DNA from: Microbacterium sp. BK668
Lineage (GTDB): Bacteria > Actinomycetota > Actinomycetes > Actinomycetales > Microbacteriaceae
Assembly: GCF_004362195.1 (NCBI RefSeq)
Contig: NZ_SNWG01000001.1
Location: 310,001-374,000 of the forward strand
Length of the DNA stretch: 64,000 nucleotides
Reading direction: 5' to 3'
In this document: piece after piece, positions 1 to 8,346 of the stretch
How positions within the stretch are numbered: the first letter of the stretch is position 1
Layout: every line of letters begins with the position of its first letter
Notes under the pieces: generated by a model
Seen by the model: only the letters and a program-made list of their open reading frames with translations
Told to the model about the DNA's origin: nothing
Databases searched by the model: none
Program-made: the position numbers and the translations under genes

Positions 1-1
1 G

Positions 2-1153
2 ATCACATCGTCGGCGGCCGCCGGCGACCTGCCCGACGTCATCGGAGGCATCTCGCTGCCGCAGGTGCGGACGCTCTCGGCGAACGAGCTGATCGACACG
101 GATGCCGTGGGCGCCGTCATCGACTCACTCGACGCCTCGACCTTCTCGGAGAAGGCCCTCGAGCTCACCGCCGACGGCGACACGCAGCTGGCCGTCCCGA
201 GCGAGTCCTGGCTGCAGATGCTGTTCTATCGCACCGACCTCTTCGAAGCCGCGGGCCTCGAGGCACCCGACACGTACGACAAGATGCTCGAGGCGGCGGA
301 AGCCCTGAACTCGCCGGAGGTGGCCGGATTCGTCGGTGCGACCGCGCCCGGGGACGCCTTCACCGAGCAGACGTTCGAGCAGGTCGCTCTCGGCAACGAC
401 TGCCAGCTCGTCAACTCGGACGGCGACATCGAGCTCGACTCCGAAGCCTGCGTGGGCGCGCTGCAGTTCTACGGCGATCTGACCACCAACTACTCCGTGC
501 CGGGTGCGCAGGACGTCGACACGACGCGCGCGACGTACTTCGCCGGAGAGGCGGCGATGTTCATCTGGTCGAGCTTCGTCCTCGACGAGATGGCCGGCCT
601 GCGCGAAGACGCCAAGCCGACGTGCCCGGAGTGCGCTGCCGACCCCGCGTTCCTCGCTCAGAACAGCGGCGTGGTGACGTCGATCGCCGGCCCCGACAAC
701 GACGGTCCCGCCCAGTTCGGCGAGATCACCTCGTGGACCATCACCGATGGCGCGAACGCGGAGGCGTCGCAGCAGTTCATCGAGTACATGATGAGCGACG
801 GTTACCAGGACTGGATCGCGATCGCCCCGGAGGGCAAAGTACCTGTGCGCTTCGGCACGACCGACAGCCCGACGGAGTACTCCGACCTCTGGGCGACGCT
901 TCCCGCCGGCGTGGACACGAAGGCGCCGCTGTCGGACTTCTACTCGGCGGAGGTGCTGGACGCGGTCGCCGCCGGCCCGGAGGACATCGCCCGCTGGGCG
1001 ATCCCGCAAGGGCAGGGCGACCTCCTCGGCGCGCTTCAGGGCGAGCAGCCCGTCGCCGAGGCCGTCAGCGACGTCGCGCAGGGCGGCGATGCCGAGCAGG
1101 CGGCACAGACAGCTGCCGAGGCGGCGCGTTCCGTGCAGGAGTCGCTGCAGTGA
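2..1153 (+). CDS. Sugar ABC transporter substrate-binding protein (5' partial)
   Basis: Extracellular solute-binding component of a CUT1-type carbohydrate ABC transporter. The reading frame is open from base 2, so the signal peptide and lipobox lie to the left of the window; 383 residues are visible. The phrase SWLQMLFYRTDLFEAAGL, in which the protein pairs a hinge region with a sugar-contact segment, is typical of family 1 solute-binding proteins, as is the later IEYMMSDGYQDWIAIAP segment. Two Cys pairs are visible (NDCQ/EACV and PTCPEC), which could form disulfides. The stop overlaps the start of the first permease (GTGA), so the genes are translationally coupled. The downstream dehydrogenases, alpha-galactosidase-like enzyme and phosphorylase suggest that the ligand is an alpha-linked glycoside, but the specificity cannot be read from the sequence. 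Confidence 0.9.
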   Translation: MTSSAAAGDLPDVIGGISLPQVRTLSANELIDTDAVGAVIDSLDASTFSEKALELTADGDTQLAVPSESWLQMLFYRTDLFEAAGLEAPDTYDKMLEAAEALNSPEVAGFVGATAPGDAFTEQTFEQVALGNDCQLVNSDGDIELDSEACVGALQFYGDLTTNYSVPGAQDVDTTRATYFAGEAAMFIWSSFVLDEMAGLREDAKPTCPECAADPAFLAQNSGVVTSIAGPDNDGPAQFGEITSWTITDGANAEASQQFIEYMMSDGYQDWIAIAPEGKVPVRFGTTDSPTEYSDLWATLPAGVDTKAPLSDFYSAEVLDAVAAGPEDIARWAIPQGQGDLLGALQGEQPVAEAVSDVAQGGDAEQAAQTAAEAARSVQESLQ

Positions 1154-2187
1154 CGCAGCTCTCAGGGGGGTCGGACCTCTCAGGTCCGCCCCCCGTCCTG
1201 CGGGACGACGAGGATGTCCGCCCCGGCGAGCACCTCGTCCCGACCAAGCCCGGCAGGTCCCGCCGCAGCCGAGAGGAGAACCGGGCCGGTCTCCTCCTCA
1301 TCACCCCGACGCTGATCATCATCACCGTCGCGGTGATCATCCCGATCATCTGGGCCGTCTCGCTCGCCTTTCAGAAGGTCCGCCTCCTGAACATCCGTCG
1401 GACCGGCCTGTTCGGCTCCTATACCCTCGACAACTTCATCGAGGTCATCACCTCGCCGGGCTTCCTCAGTGCTCTGTGGACGACGGTCCTGTACTCCGTC
1501 CTCGGCACGGCCCTCGCCATCGGAGTCGGCCTCATCGCCGCCCTCGCACTGCGCAAGCCGTTCCGCGGACGCGGCATCATCCGCGCGTCTCTGCTCCTCC
1601 CTTATGTCGCTCCGGTCGTCGCCGCGACCTTCGTCTGGTCGACGCTGCTGAATCCCCAGTTCGGGTTCGTGAACTGGTTCGGCCAGACGGTGCTGGGCTG
1701 GGAGGAACCCGTTGCCTTCCTCTCCCAGCGTTGGCTCCCCGTGTCGATCTTCGGTGTCGAGATCCAGATCCCCATCGCCCTGCTGACCGTCATCTGCTTC
1801 GAGGGCTGGCGGTCGTTCCCGTTCGCGTTCCTCTTCCTCACGGCGCGACTCCAGGCCGTGCCCGACGTCCTCGACGAAGCGGCGCGGATCGACGGAGCCA
1901 CTCCGAGCCAGCGCTTCCGCCACATCCTCTGGCCGCAGCTTCTCCCGACGATCGCCGTGCTCAGCGTCCTCCGCTTCATCTGGACGTTCAACAACTTCGA
2001 CGACATCTACCTGCTCACCGGTGGCGGCGCCGGCACCGAGGTGGTGGCAGTCCGCGTCTTCGACTACATGACGGCCCGCGGCGACATCGGCGCGGCTGCC
2101 GCGCAGGCCCTCGTCCTGGCGGCCATCCTCGCCGTCCTCGTCGGCATCTATCTCCGGCTCTTCGGCAGGCAGGAGGAGCAGGCATGA
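1150..2187 (+). CDS. Sugar ABC transporter permease (MalF/UgpA type)
   Basis: Integral membrane subunit of the CUT1 importer, 345 residues. A hydrophilic N-terminus of about 45 residues precedes the first membrane helix (LLLITPTLIIITVAVIIPII), followed by about five further helices. The cytoplasmic EAA loop that docks the ATPase is visible at about residue 240 (DEAARIDGATPSQRFRHILW). The GTG start at 1150 shares bases with the stop of the binding protein and is the first start that does not extend deep into it; a longer upstream open frame in this phase is an overlap artefact. No ATPase gene follows, so the energising subunit must be encoded elsewhere, as is usual for actinobacterial CUT1 systems that share MsiK. 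Confidence 0.93.
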   Translation: MTQLSGGSDLSGPPPVLRDDEDVRPGEHLVPTKPGRSRRSREENRAGLLLITPTLIIITVAVIIPIIWAVSLAFQKVRLLNIRRTGLFGSYTLDNFIEVITSPGFLSALWTTVLYSVLGTALAIGVGLIAALALRKPFRGRGIIRASLLLPYVAPVVAATFVWSTLLNPQFGFVNWFGQTVLGWEEPVAFLSQRWLPVSIFGVEIQIPIALLTVICFEGWRSFPFAFLFLTARLQAVPDVLDEAARIDGATPSQRFRHILWPQLLPTIAVLSVLRFIWTFNNFDDIYLLTGGGAGTEVVAVRVFDYMTARGDIGAAAAQALVLAAILAVLVGIYLRLFGRQEEQA

Positions 2188-3095
2188 CCGCCTCGACCGT
2201 CGAGCGCAACCGCACCCAGCCGCGGGGAGTGGGGCGCGACCGCTTCGAGAACGCGCTGTTCAAGATCCTCAAGCCCGTGGTGATCGTGCTGCTGCTGGTC
2301 GTCGCGGTCTTCCCCTTCTACTACATGGTGCTGCTGAGCTTCCGCTCACTGGATTCCCTGTTGCAGGACCCCGGAGCGCTGTGGATCTCGATCGACGAGC
2401 TCGACCTGTCCACGTACCTCGAGGTGCTCGCCCCTGTCTCCGACGGCGGGCAGGGGTTCATCGTCTTCATGCGCAACTCGCTGCTCGTCGCGATCAGCAC
2501 GGTCATCCTGACCCTGCTCGTCGCGATCCCCGGCGCTTACGCCGTGAGCCGGCTGCAGTTCTTCGGACGCCGCCAGGTGTCGGGACTCTTCCTCGCGGTC
2601 TACTTCTTCCCTGCGATCCTGCTCGCTGTCCCGCTCTTCGTGTTCTTCACGCAGCTGGGGCTGCGCGGGTCGCTCGTGTCGCTCGTCATCGTGTACGTGT
2701 CGCAGGTCGCGGCGGTGTCGATCTACACGCTCCGCAACTACTTCGCGACGGTTCCGGTCTCCCTCGAAGAGGCCGCTGCGATCGACGGATGCAGCCGGCT
2801 CCAGACGATGTGGAAGATCAGTCTTCCCCTGGCCATGCCGGCCCTCGTCTCGAACGGGCTGTTCATCTTCATGATCGCCTGGAACGAGTTCCTCTTCGCG
2901 CTGCTCTTCCTCGTCGAGAAGCGCGACTCGTGGACCGTCTCGCTCGGCCTCTCGCAGCTGTCGGGGAGCATCGAGGTCCCCACCACCGTGCTGATGGCCG
3001 GCTCCGTCATCCTGACCCTGCCCATCATCATCCTCTTCTTCGCCTCCGAGCGACTGCTCGTCGGCGGCCTCACCGCCGGCGCGGAGAAGGGGTGA
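2184..3095 (+). CDS. Sugar ABC transporter permease (MalG/UgpE type)
   Basis: Second membrane subunit of the importer, 303 residues, with six predicted helices. The first is VVIVLLLVVAVFPFYYMVLL, and the helices end shortly before GGLTAGAEKG. The EAA loop lies at about residue 193 (LEEAAAIDGCSRLQTMWKI). The ATG at 2184 overlaps the upstream TGA (ATGA), the usual coupling in this operon. After it there is a 55-base gap containing a purine-rich ribosome binding site (GAAAGGAA at 3133) for the next gene, so the catabolic genes probably remain on the same transcript. Confidence 0.93.
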   Translation: MTASTVERNRTQPRGVGRDRFENALFKILKPVVIVLLLVVAVFPFYYMVLLSFRSLDSLLQDPGALWISIDELDLSTYLEVLAPVSDGGQGFIVFMRNSLLVAISTVILTLLVAIPGAYAVSRLQFFGRRQVSGLFLAVYFFPAILLAVPLFVFFTQLGLRGSLVSLVIVYVSQVAAVSIYTLRNYFATVPVSLEEAAAIDGCSRLQTMWKISLPLAMPALVSNGLFIFMIAWNEFLFALLFLVEKRDSWTVSLGLSQLSGSIEVPTTVLMAGSVILTLPIIILFFASERLLVGGLTAGAEKG

Positions 3096-3150
3096 ACGCT
3101 CCGCGTCCTGTTCTGCTGCGCAGTCGATCCTCGAAAGGAACGCACGTCTC

Positions 3151-4209
3151 GTGCCTCACATCGTCCAATTCCCCGAGCCCGGTCGCGTCGAACTCGTCGA
3201 GACGGATGCCGCGCTCCTGACGCCCGGCGCGGTCCGCGTCGAGACCTGGTACTCGGGCATCTCCGCCGGCACGGAGCTGACGGCCTATCGAGGGACGAAC
3301 CCGTACCTCAACGCCACGTGGGACGCGCAACAGCGGCTCTTCGTTCCGGGACGGCCGAGCTTCGGCTACCCGGTGCAGGGGTGGGGATACTCGGAGGTGG
3401 GTCGAGTCGTCGAGGTCGCGGACGACGTCGTGTCTCTCACGCCGGGCGATATCGTCCACGGGATCTGGGGGCATCGCAGCGACGCAGTGCTCCCGGCGTC
3501 CACTCTCGAGTGGCGCACCCTCCCATCCGAGACGGACCCGGTGCTCGGCACCTTCGCCCGGGTGGGCTCGATCGCCCTCAACGCGGTGCTCGCCGCCGAC
3601 GTGCGACTCGGAGAGCGCGTCGCCATCTTCGGCCAGGGCGTCATCGGGCTGCTGGCCACACGACTGGCCGCCTTGTCGGGCGGACGGGTGTACGCGGTCG
3701 ACACCGTCGCGAGCCGCCTGTCCAAGGCCGCCGAGCTCGGTGCCGTCGAGACCATCGACGCATCGAGAGAGGGCGGCGCCGGCGCGTACATCCGGACGCT
3801 GACGGATGGCGGCGCCGACAGCGCCATCGAGCTCTCCGGCGCCGACCGCGCTCTCCACGAAGCCATACGGTCCGTCGTCGTGGAGGGCCTCGTCGCGGCA
3901 TCCGGCTTCTACCAGGGCGGCGCTGCCCACCTGCGCCTCGGCGAGGAGTTCCATCACAACCGGGTGCGCATCGTGGCCAGCCAGATCTCCGGGGTCCCCG
4001 TCGGACTCGGCGGCCGGTGGGATCAGCCGCGACTGGTCCGCACCGTCATGGACCTGATCCTCGCCGGCGCCGTGGACGCCGGCGCGCTGGTCACCGACAT
4101 CGTCGACGCTTCCGACGTCGCCGACGTCTTCGCACGCCTGGACTCCGGCGACCCCGGGATCCTTCAGGCGGTCCTGAGATTCGATGCGGCCCCGGAGCGC
4201 TCTCGATGA
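3151..4209 (+). CDS. Medium-chain (zinc-type ADH superfamily) dehydrogenase, YcjQ-like
   Basis: NAD(P)-dependent oxidoreductase of the medium-chain dehydrogenase fold, 352 residues. A GroES-like N-terminal domain is followed by a Rossmann domain with the motif GQGVIGLLATRLAALSGG at about residue 160. In classical zinc alcohol dehydrogenases the first catalytic ligand is Cys in a CGTD/CHTD context; here the equivalent segment reads SGISAGTELTAYRG, with no Cys, as in a subgroup that includes bi-domain sugar dehydrogenases. Catalysis may therefore be zinc-independent or use different ligands. GTG start with ribosome binding site GAAAGGAA. Its position beside a Gfo/Idh/MocA dehydrogenase and a GH13_18 phosphorylase resembles ycjQ in E. 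coli, whose product interconverts glycosides and 3-keto-glycosides. The assignment to that reaction is inference from context. Confidence 0.8.
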   Translation: MPHIVQFPEPGRVELVETDAALLTPGAVRVETWYSGISAGTELTAYRGTNPYLNATWDAQQRLFVPGRPSFGYPVQGWGYSEVGRVVEVADDVVSLTPGDIVHGIWGHRSDAVLPASTLEWRTLPSETDPVLGTFARVGSIALNAVLAADVRLGERVAIFGQGVIGLLATRLAALSGGRVYAVDTVASRLSKAAELGAVETIDASREGGAGAYIRTLTDGGADSAIELSGADRALHEAIRSVVVEGLVAASGFYQGGAAHLRLGEEFHHNRVRIVASQISGVPVGLGGRWDQPRLVRTVMDLILAGAVDAGALVTDIVDASDVADVFARLDSGDPGILQAVLRFDAAPERSR

Positions 4210-5300
4210 GGGTTCCGGACTACCGGCCCCGAGTGCCGAAGAGGCCCTGCCGCGTGGGGCTGATCGGCGCCGGCGCGATCGCGAGGACGGCCCATCTGCC
4301 CGCTTACAGCGCCTGGGGCATCCCGGTCGTGGCGGTGGCGTCCCGGCGCACGGACTCGGCCACGGCGCTCGCGGCGGACTTCGGCATCCGGACGGTCCAC
4401 GACTCGGTGGGGGCCCTGCTCGCCGATCCGGAAATCGACGTCGTAGACATCGCGACAGGACCGGACGGTCGGCTCGCTCTCATCGAGGCGGCCATCGAGG
4501 CGGACAAGCACGTTCTCGCGCAGAAGCCGCTGAGCATCGACAGCGACGAACTGCCGCGACTGCGGGGACTCCTCGCGCGAGCGCGGGAACGCGGCATCCG
4601 GGTCGCCGTCAACCAGAACGCACGCTGGGCGCCGTCCTGGCGCCTCGCGACGCTCCTCGTCCGCAGCGGCGCCATCGGCGAAGTGATCGGCGTCACGCAC
4701 CTGCATGACAAGCCTCTGCCACCGCTCGCCGGCACCGCTTTCGATCTGACTCCCCACATGCTCCTCACCGACTACCTCGTCCACTGGGTCGACATCACCC
4801 GATGCTGGCTGGAGGGATCGGAGGTCGCATCCGTCGCCGCGCAGGAATCGCGCGTCCCGGCGCAGCCCGTGGACGCCCGCAACCCGTGGCACGCCAGCGT
4901 GCTCATCGGGTCCTCGACGGGGGCGAGCGCGTCCATCCGGATCGTCGGCGACGCCCGGACCCGCAGTGGGGGCTGCCCGTACTGGATACACGGGACCGAG
5001 GGGACGATCCGGGGCAGCGTCCTGCTGGGCAGCGACTTCGCTGAACTCGAGCGCGGCGACGAGCGCACCCGCTTCGCTCTCGAGGGTCAGTGGTTCCCCG
5101 ACGGCTTCGCCGGTGCGATGGGCGAGCTGCTGACGGCGGTGGACGAGGGCCGGGAGCCGGAGAACTCCGCCGACCACGTGCTCGCCTCGGTACGGCTCAG
5201 CCTCGCCGCCGCCGCGTCCGCGGAATCCGGGGGCGCGCCCGTCCGGCCCGACGATCTCCACCTGAGCACTGCTTCCTTCAGGAAGGCGGCCGCGGCATGA
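4206..5300 (+). CDS. Gfo/Idh/MocA family oxidoreductase, YcjS-like
   Basis: NAD(P)-dependent sugar dehydrogenase family protein, 364 residues. A Rossmann motif is visible at about residue 18 (GLIGAGAIARTAHLPAY). The family's EKP motif appears as AQKPLS at about residue 104, keeping the catalytic Lys but with Gln in place of Glu. The C-terminal half fits the alpha/beta substrate domain of the family (HMLLTDYLVHWVDITRC). The start overlaps the previous stop (ATGA). In the E. coli ycj cluster the equivalent enzyme YcjS oxidises C3 of glucosides. A similar role here would generate a 3-keto-sugar that the neighbouring medium-chain dehydrogenase could reduce, but no YcjR-type epimerase is seen inside the window. 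Confidence 0.85.
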   Translation: MRVPDYRPRVPKRPCRVGLIGAGAIARTAHLPAYSAWGIPVVAVASRRTDSATALAADFGIRTVHDSVGALLADPEIDVVDIATGPDGRLALIEAAIEADKHVLAQKPLSIDSDELPRLRGLLARARERGIRVAVNQNARWAPSWRLATLLVRSGAIGEVIGVTHLHDKPLPPLAGTAFDLTPHMLLTDYLVHWVDITRCWLEGSEVASVAAQESRVPAQPVDARNPWHASVLIGSSTGASASIRIVGDARTRSGGCPYWIHGTEGTIRGSVLLGSDFAELERGDERTRFALEGQWFPDGFAGAMGELLTAVDEGREPENSADHVLASVRLSLAAAASAESGGAPVRPDDLHLSTASFRKAAAA

Positions 5301-6580
5301 CCCTCATCGACGAACTGCCGGTCGCGCCGACGGCGCGCATCTACGCCGAGGGGTGGCAGAGCTGGAGTCCCACGACCTGGTACGACCGCGACAGTCTCGC
5401 CTTCCGCCCCGCCGAGGAGTGGCAGCATCTCATGCGCTTCCGCCCGGGAACGGCCATCCCCGACGAGGGGGTGCAGGGCGAGGGCCTCCTCGCGGTCGAC
5501 CCGGGTGACGGGGCACCGACCCGGGTCTACGCCACACTCGATGCCTCCGCCCAGGTCCCATCGATCCGGGCCGAATGGCAGGGCGACCACGTGACCGTTC
5601 GCGCGGACGGCCTCGTCGAACAGTGGACCGTCGACGCCTCTCCCGCGTCCGACGGCGCGCTCAGGTCTTTCGGCGACAGATTCGGTGCGGCGGCCGGTGC
5701 GCGCGTCGAGGCGGCCGTGCCGCGGGTCTGGTGCACCTGGTACCGGTACTTCGAAGAGGTCACCGCCGCCGACGTGGAAGAGAACCTCCGGGAGATCGAT
5801 CGACTCGACCTACCCGTCGACGTCGTCCAGATCGACGACGGCTGGAGTCTCGGCACGGGCGAGTGGACGAAGCCCGATCCGCGGTTCGGCTCTCTCGGCG
5901 ACGCCGTTGCGGCGATCCGCGACAGCGGTCGCCGAGCCGGCGTGTGGCTCGCCCCCTTCTCCGTCGGTTCGAGATCCGACCTCGCCCGCGCTCATCCGGA
6001 GTGGCTCACCGGTCCTGCCGGCTTCAACTGGGGCGACGACCTCGTTGGGCTCGACCTCACCCACCCCGGAGTGCGGGATCATCTCGGAGAGGTCTTCAGC
6101 CGCATCCGTGCTCTCGGCGCGGACTACCTGAAGCTCGACTTCCTGTACTCCGGCGCGGTACCCGGCGTCCGTCACGAAGAAGCCACCCCCGTCGAGGCGT
6201 ACCGATCGGGGCTCGCCCTCATCCGGGAGGTCATGGGTGCGGATGCCTACCTGCTGGGGTGCGGCGCTCCGATCCTCCCGAGCGTCGGCCTGGTCGACGC
6301 CATGCGCGTGTCGCCGGACACCTTCCACGAGGGGGGCGAAGACGGATCGCAAGGACTCCGCGGTCGCCTCTCGCTCGAGGCACGAGCCTGGCAGCACGGA
6401 CGCCTGTGGACCAACGACCCCGACTGCCTGGTCGCACGCCCCTCCTTCGCGCTGCGCGACGAGTGGGCCGACGTCGTGCTCCGAGCACCCGGCCTGCGCG
6501 GATTCTCCGACCGCATCGCCGAGCTCGATGATCACGGCCTCGCCCTCGTCCGCCGGCTGCTCACGGAGCGGGCCCGATGA
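5297..6580 (+). CDS. Alpha-galactosidase-like glycoside hydrolase (GH36, compact)
   Basis: Retaining alpha-glycosidase of the GH36/GH27 clan, probably cytoplasmic because no signal peptide is present; 427 residues. The N-terminal segment has the GH36-like phrase EGWQSWSPTTWY, and the TIM barrel starts near WCTWYRYFEEV. The nucleophile is the Asp of LKLDFLYSGA (residue 281) and the acid/base is the Asp of MRVSPDTF (residue 341). Classical GH36 enzymes are near 700 residues, so this is a compact form with a reduced N-terminal beta domain and little after the barrel. Translational overlap (ATGA) with both neighbours places it in the transport/catabolic operon. It presumably removes an alpha-galactosyl or related residue from the imported glycoside; the exact sugar is not determinable here. 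Confidence 0.85.
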   Translation: MTLIDELPVAPTARIYAEGWQSWSPTTWYDRDSLAFRPAEEWQHLMRFRPGTAIPDEGVQGEGLLAVDPGDGAPTRVYATLDASAQVPSIRAEWQGDHVTVRADGLVEQWTVDASPASDGALRSFGDRFGAAAGARVEAAVPRVWCTWYRYFEEVTAADVEENLREIDRLDLPVDVVQIDDGWSLGTGEWTKPDPRFGSLGDAVAAIRDSGRRAGVWLAPFSVGSRSDLARAHPEWLTGPAGFNWGDDLVGLDLTHPGVRDHLGEVFSRIRALGADYLKLDFLYSGAVPGVRHEEATPVEAYRSGLALIREVMGADAYLLGCGAPILPSVGLVDAMRVSPDTFHEGGEDGSQGLRGRLSLEARAWQHGRLWTNDPDCLVARPSFALRDEWADVVLRAPGLRGFSDRIAELDDHGLALVRRLLTERAR

Positions 6581-8274
6581 CCGCCGCAGACCTGCAAGGA
6601 CTCCGAGCCCGACTGCACCCCCTCGTCGCCGGGCTCTACGGCGATGGGGCCGGCGAAGTGCTCGACGGCCTCATGGAACTCGCGGCGCGCTGGGCGCCGG
6701 CGCTGCAGCGCGCCGACAAGGACCGCCCCGACGAGGCGACGGCCTACCTCATCACCTACGGCGATGCCTTCCGCCGGAAGGACGAGGCGCCGCTCCACAC
6801 GCTCGCCGGGGTGCTCCGCACACATGTCCGGGATGCTGTGACCGACGTCCACCTCCTGCCGATCTATCCGTGGACCTCCGACGACGGGTTCGGGGTCCTC
6901 GACCACCGGCAGGTCAATCCCCAGCTCGGCACGTGGAGCGACATCGCGGAGCTGCGCGCCGACCACGCTCTCGCGCTGGACTTCGTCGCCAACCATCTGT
7001 CGAGCTCGAGCGCCTGGTTCCGAGGATGGCTCGCCCGCGACCCGCGCTTCGACGGGTACTTCCTCGAACCGGGACCGGACTTCGACACCACCCACGTCGT
7101 CCGTCCGCGCACCACTGCGCTCATCCACGAGTACTCGCGGCCGGACGGGACGACGGCGAAAGCGTGGACGACCTTCGGCGCCGACCAGGTCGACGTCGAT
7201 CCGAGCACCCCCGCGGTGCTGCTGGATCTCACCGACGTGCTGCTCGGCTACCTGTCGCACGGCGCGACGACGGTGCGGCTGGATGCCATCGGATACCTGT
7301 GGAAGCAGTCCGGAACGACGTGCCTCCACCTGCCGCAGACGCACGCGATCATCCGGATCTGGCGCGTGCTCGTCGACGAGCTCGCCCCGGGGACCCTCCT
7401 CCTCACCGAAACGAACGTCCCCCACGCCGACAACATCACCTACTTCGGCGACGGGTCGAACGAGGCGCACATGGTCTACCAGTTCGCCCTGCCGCCGCTG
7501 GTCCTGCACGCCTTCGTCACCGGACGCGCGACCGCGCTGTCGGATTGGGCGTCGACGATCGGGCCGGTCAGCGAGACCGCGACCTGGTTCAACTTCCTCG
7601 CCAGCCACGACGGCATCGGCATCCGTCCCACCCAGGGACTCCTCACCGACGGAGACCGCGCGCAGCTCGTCCAGCGCACGCTGGCACGGGGCGGCCGCGT
7701 CTCCATGGCACGCCGCCCGGACGGTTCCGAAGGGGTCTACGAGCTCAACACCAACTATCTGGACGCGCTCGTCGACCCGGAGGACCCGGATCCGGATGCC
7801 TCGGCCGTGGTGCGCGGACTCGCGGCGCACGCGATCCTGCTGTCCGTCGTCGGAGTGCCCGCGATCTACTACCACTCCCTGCTCGGCTCCGGCCAGGATC
7901 TGGACGGCATGGAGCGAAGTGACATCGCACGCCGGATCAACCGCGAGACGCTCGACGCCGACCGTCTGACGGCGGAACTGGCATCCTCTCCCCGAAGGCA
8001 GGGGATGCTCGAAGGCCTGCGGCACCTCCTCGAGGTGCGCCGGAGCCTCGCCGGCTTCTCACCGTTCGCGGACCAGACAGTCGAACAGCTCGACCCACGC
8101 GTGTTCGCCGTCCGTCGCGCCGCCGCGTCCGACGATGAGGTCGTCGCGGCGATCAATGTGAGCGAGGAGCACGTCTCGCTTCCCACGCTCCGGGGACGCG
8201 ACGTTCTCACCGGCCGACGCCACGAGGGCGTCGACCTCGGCCCGTTCGACTATGTGTGGCTGACGACCGATTGA
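6577..8274 (+). CDS. GH13_18 sugar phosphorylase (sucrose / glucosylglycerate phosphorylase family)
   Basis: Alpha-amylase-superfamily phosphorylase, 565 residues, expected to cleave an alpha-glucoside with phosphate to give glucose 1-phosphate. The TIM-barrel motifs are clear: ALDFVANH, the nucleophile Asp in TVRLDAIGYLWK (residue 236), the acid/base Glu in LLTETNVPH (residue 278) and the stabilising Asp in SHDGIGI (residue 345). The TETNVPH and YFGDGSNEAHMVYQF phrases match the branch that contains E. coli YcjM (glucosylglycerate phosphorylase) and sucrose 6'-phosphate phosphorylase rather than the bifidobacterial sucrose phosphorylase. It is the last gene of the operon, starts inside the GH36 stop (ATGA), and is followed by hairpins facing the convergent DUF808 gene. 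Substrate assignment needs assay. Confidence 0.88.
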   Translation: MTAADLQGLRARLHPLVAGLYGDGAGEVLDGLMELAARWAPALQRADKDRPDEATAYLITYGDAFRRKDEAPLHTLAGVLRTHVRDAVTDVHLLPIYPWTSDDGFGVLDHRQVNPQLGTWSDIAELRADHALALDFVANHLSSSSAWFRGWLARDPRFDGYFLEPGPDFDTTHVVRPRTTALIHEYSRPDGTTAKAWTTFGADQVDVDPSTPAVLLDLTDVLLGYLSHGATTVRLDAIGYLWKQSGTTCLHLPQTHAIIRIWRVLVDELAPGTLLLTETNVPHADNITYFGDGSNEAHMVYQFALPPLVLHAFVTGRATALSDWASTIGPVSETATWFNFLASHDGIGIRPTQGLLTDGDRAQLVQRTLARGGRVSMARRPDGSEGVYELNTNYLDALVDPEDPDPDASAVVRGLAAHAILLSVVGVPAIYYHSLLGSGQDLDGMERSDIARRINRETLDADRLTAELASSPRRQGMLEGLRHLLEVRRSLAGFSPFADQTVEQLDPRVFAVRRAAASDDEVVAAINVSEEHVSLPTLRGRDVLTGRRHEGVDLGPFDYVWLTTD

Positions 8275-8287
8275 ACCGTCGGGGTCA

Positions 8288-8307
8288 TCGCGCCCGGTTC
8301 GGCGCGA
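8288..8307. terminator. Hairpin between convergent genes
   Basis: Arms TCGCGCC and GGCGCGA with a six-base loop lie 13 bases after the phosphorylase stop. A second, weaker GACGCC/GGCGTC pair follows just before the convergent DUF808 stop. No T-run is present, so termination is inferred from position only. Confidence 0.35.
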
Positions 8308-8346
8308 GCAGGCTTCGGGGATGGCGACGCCGGCTCCGCCGTGGCG

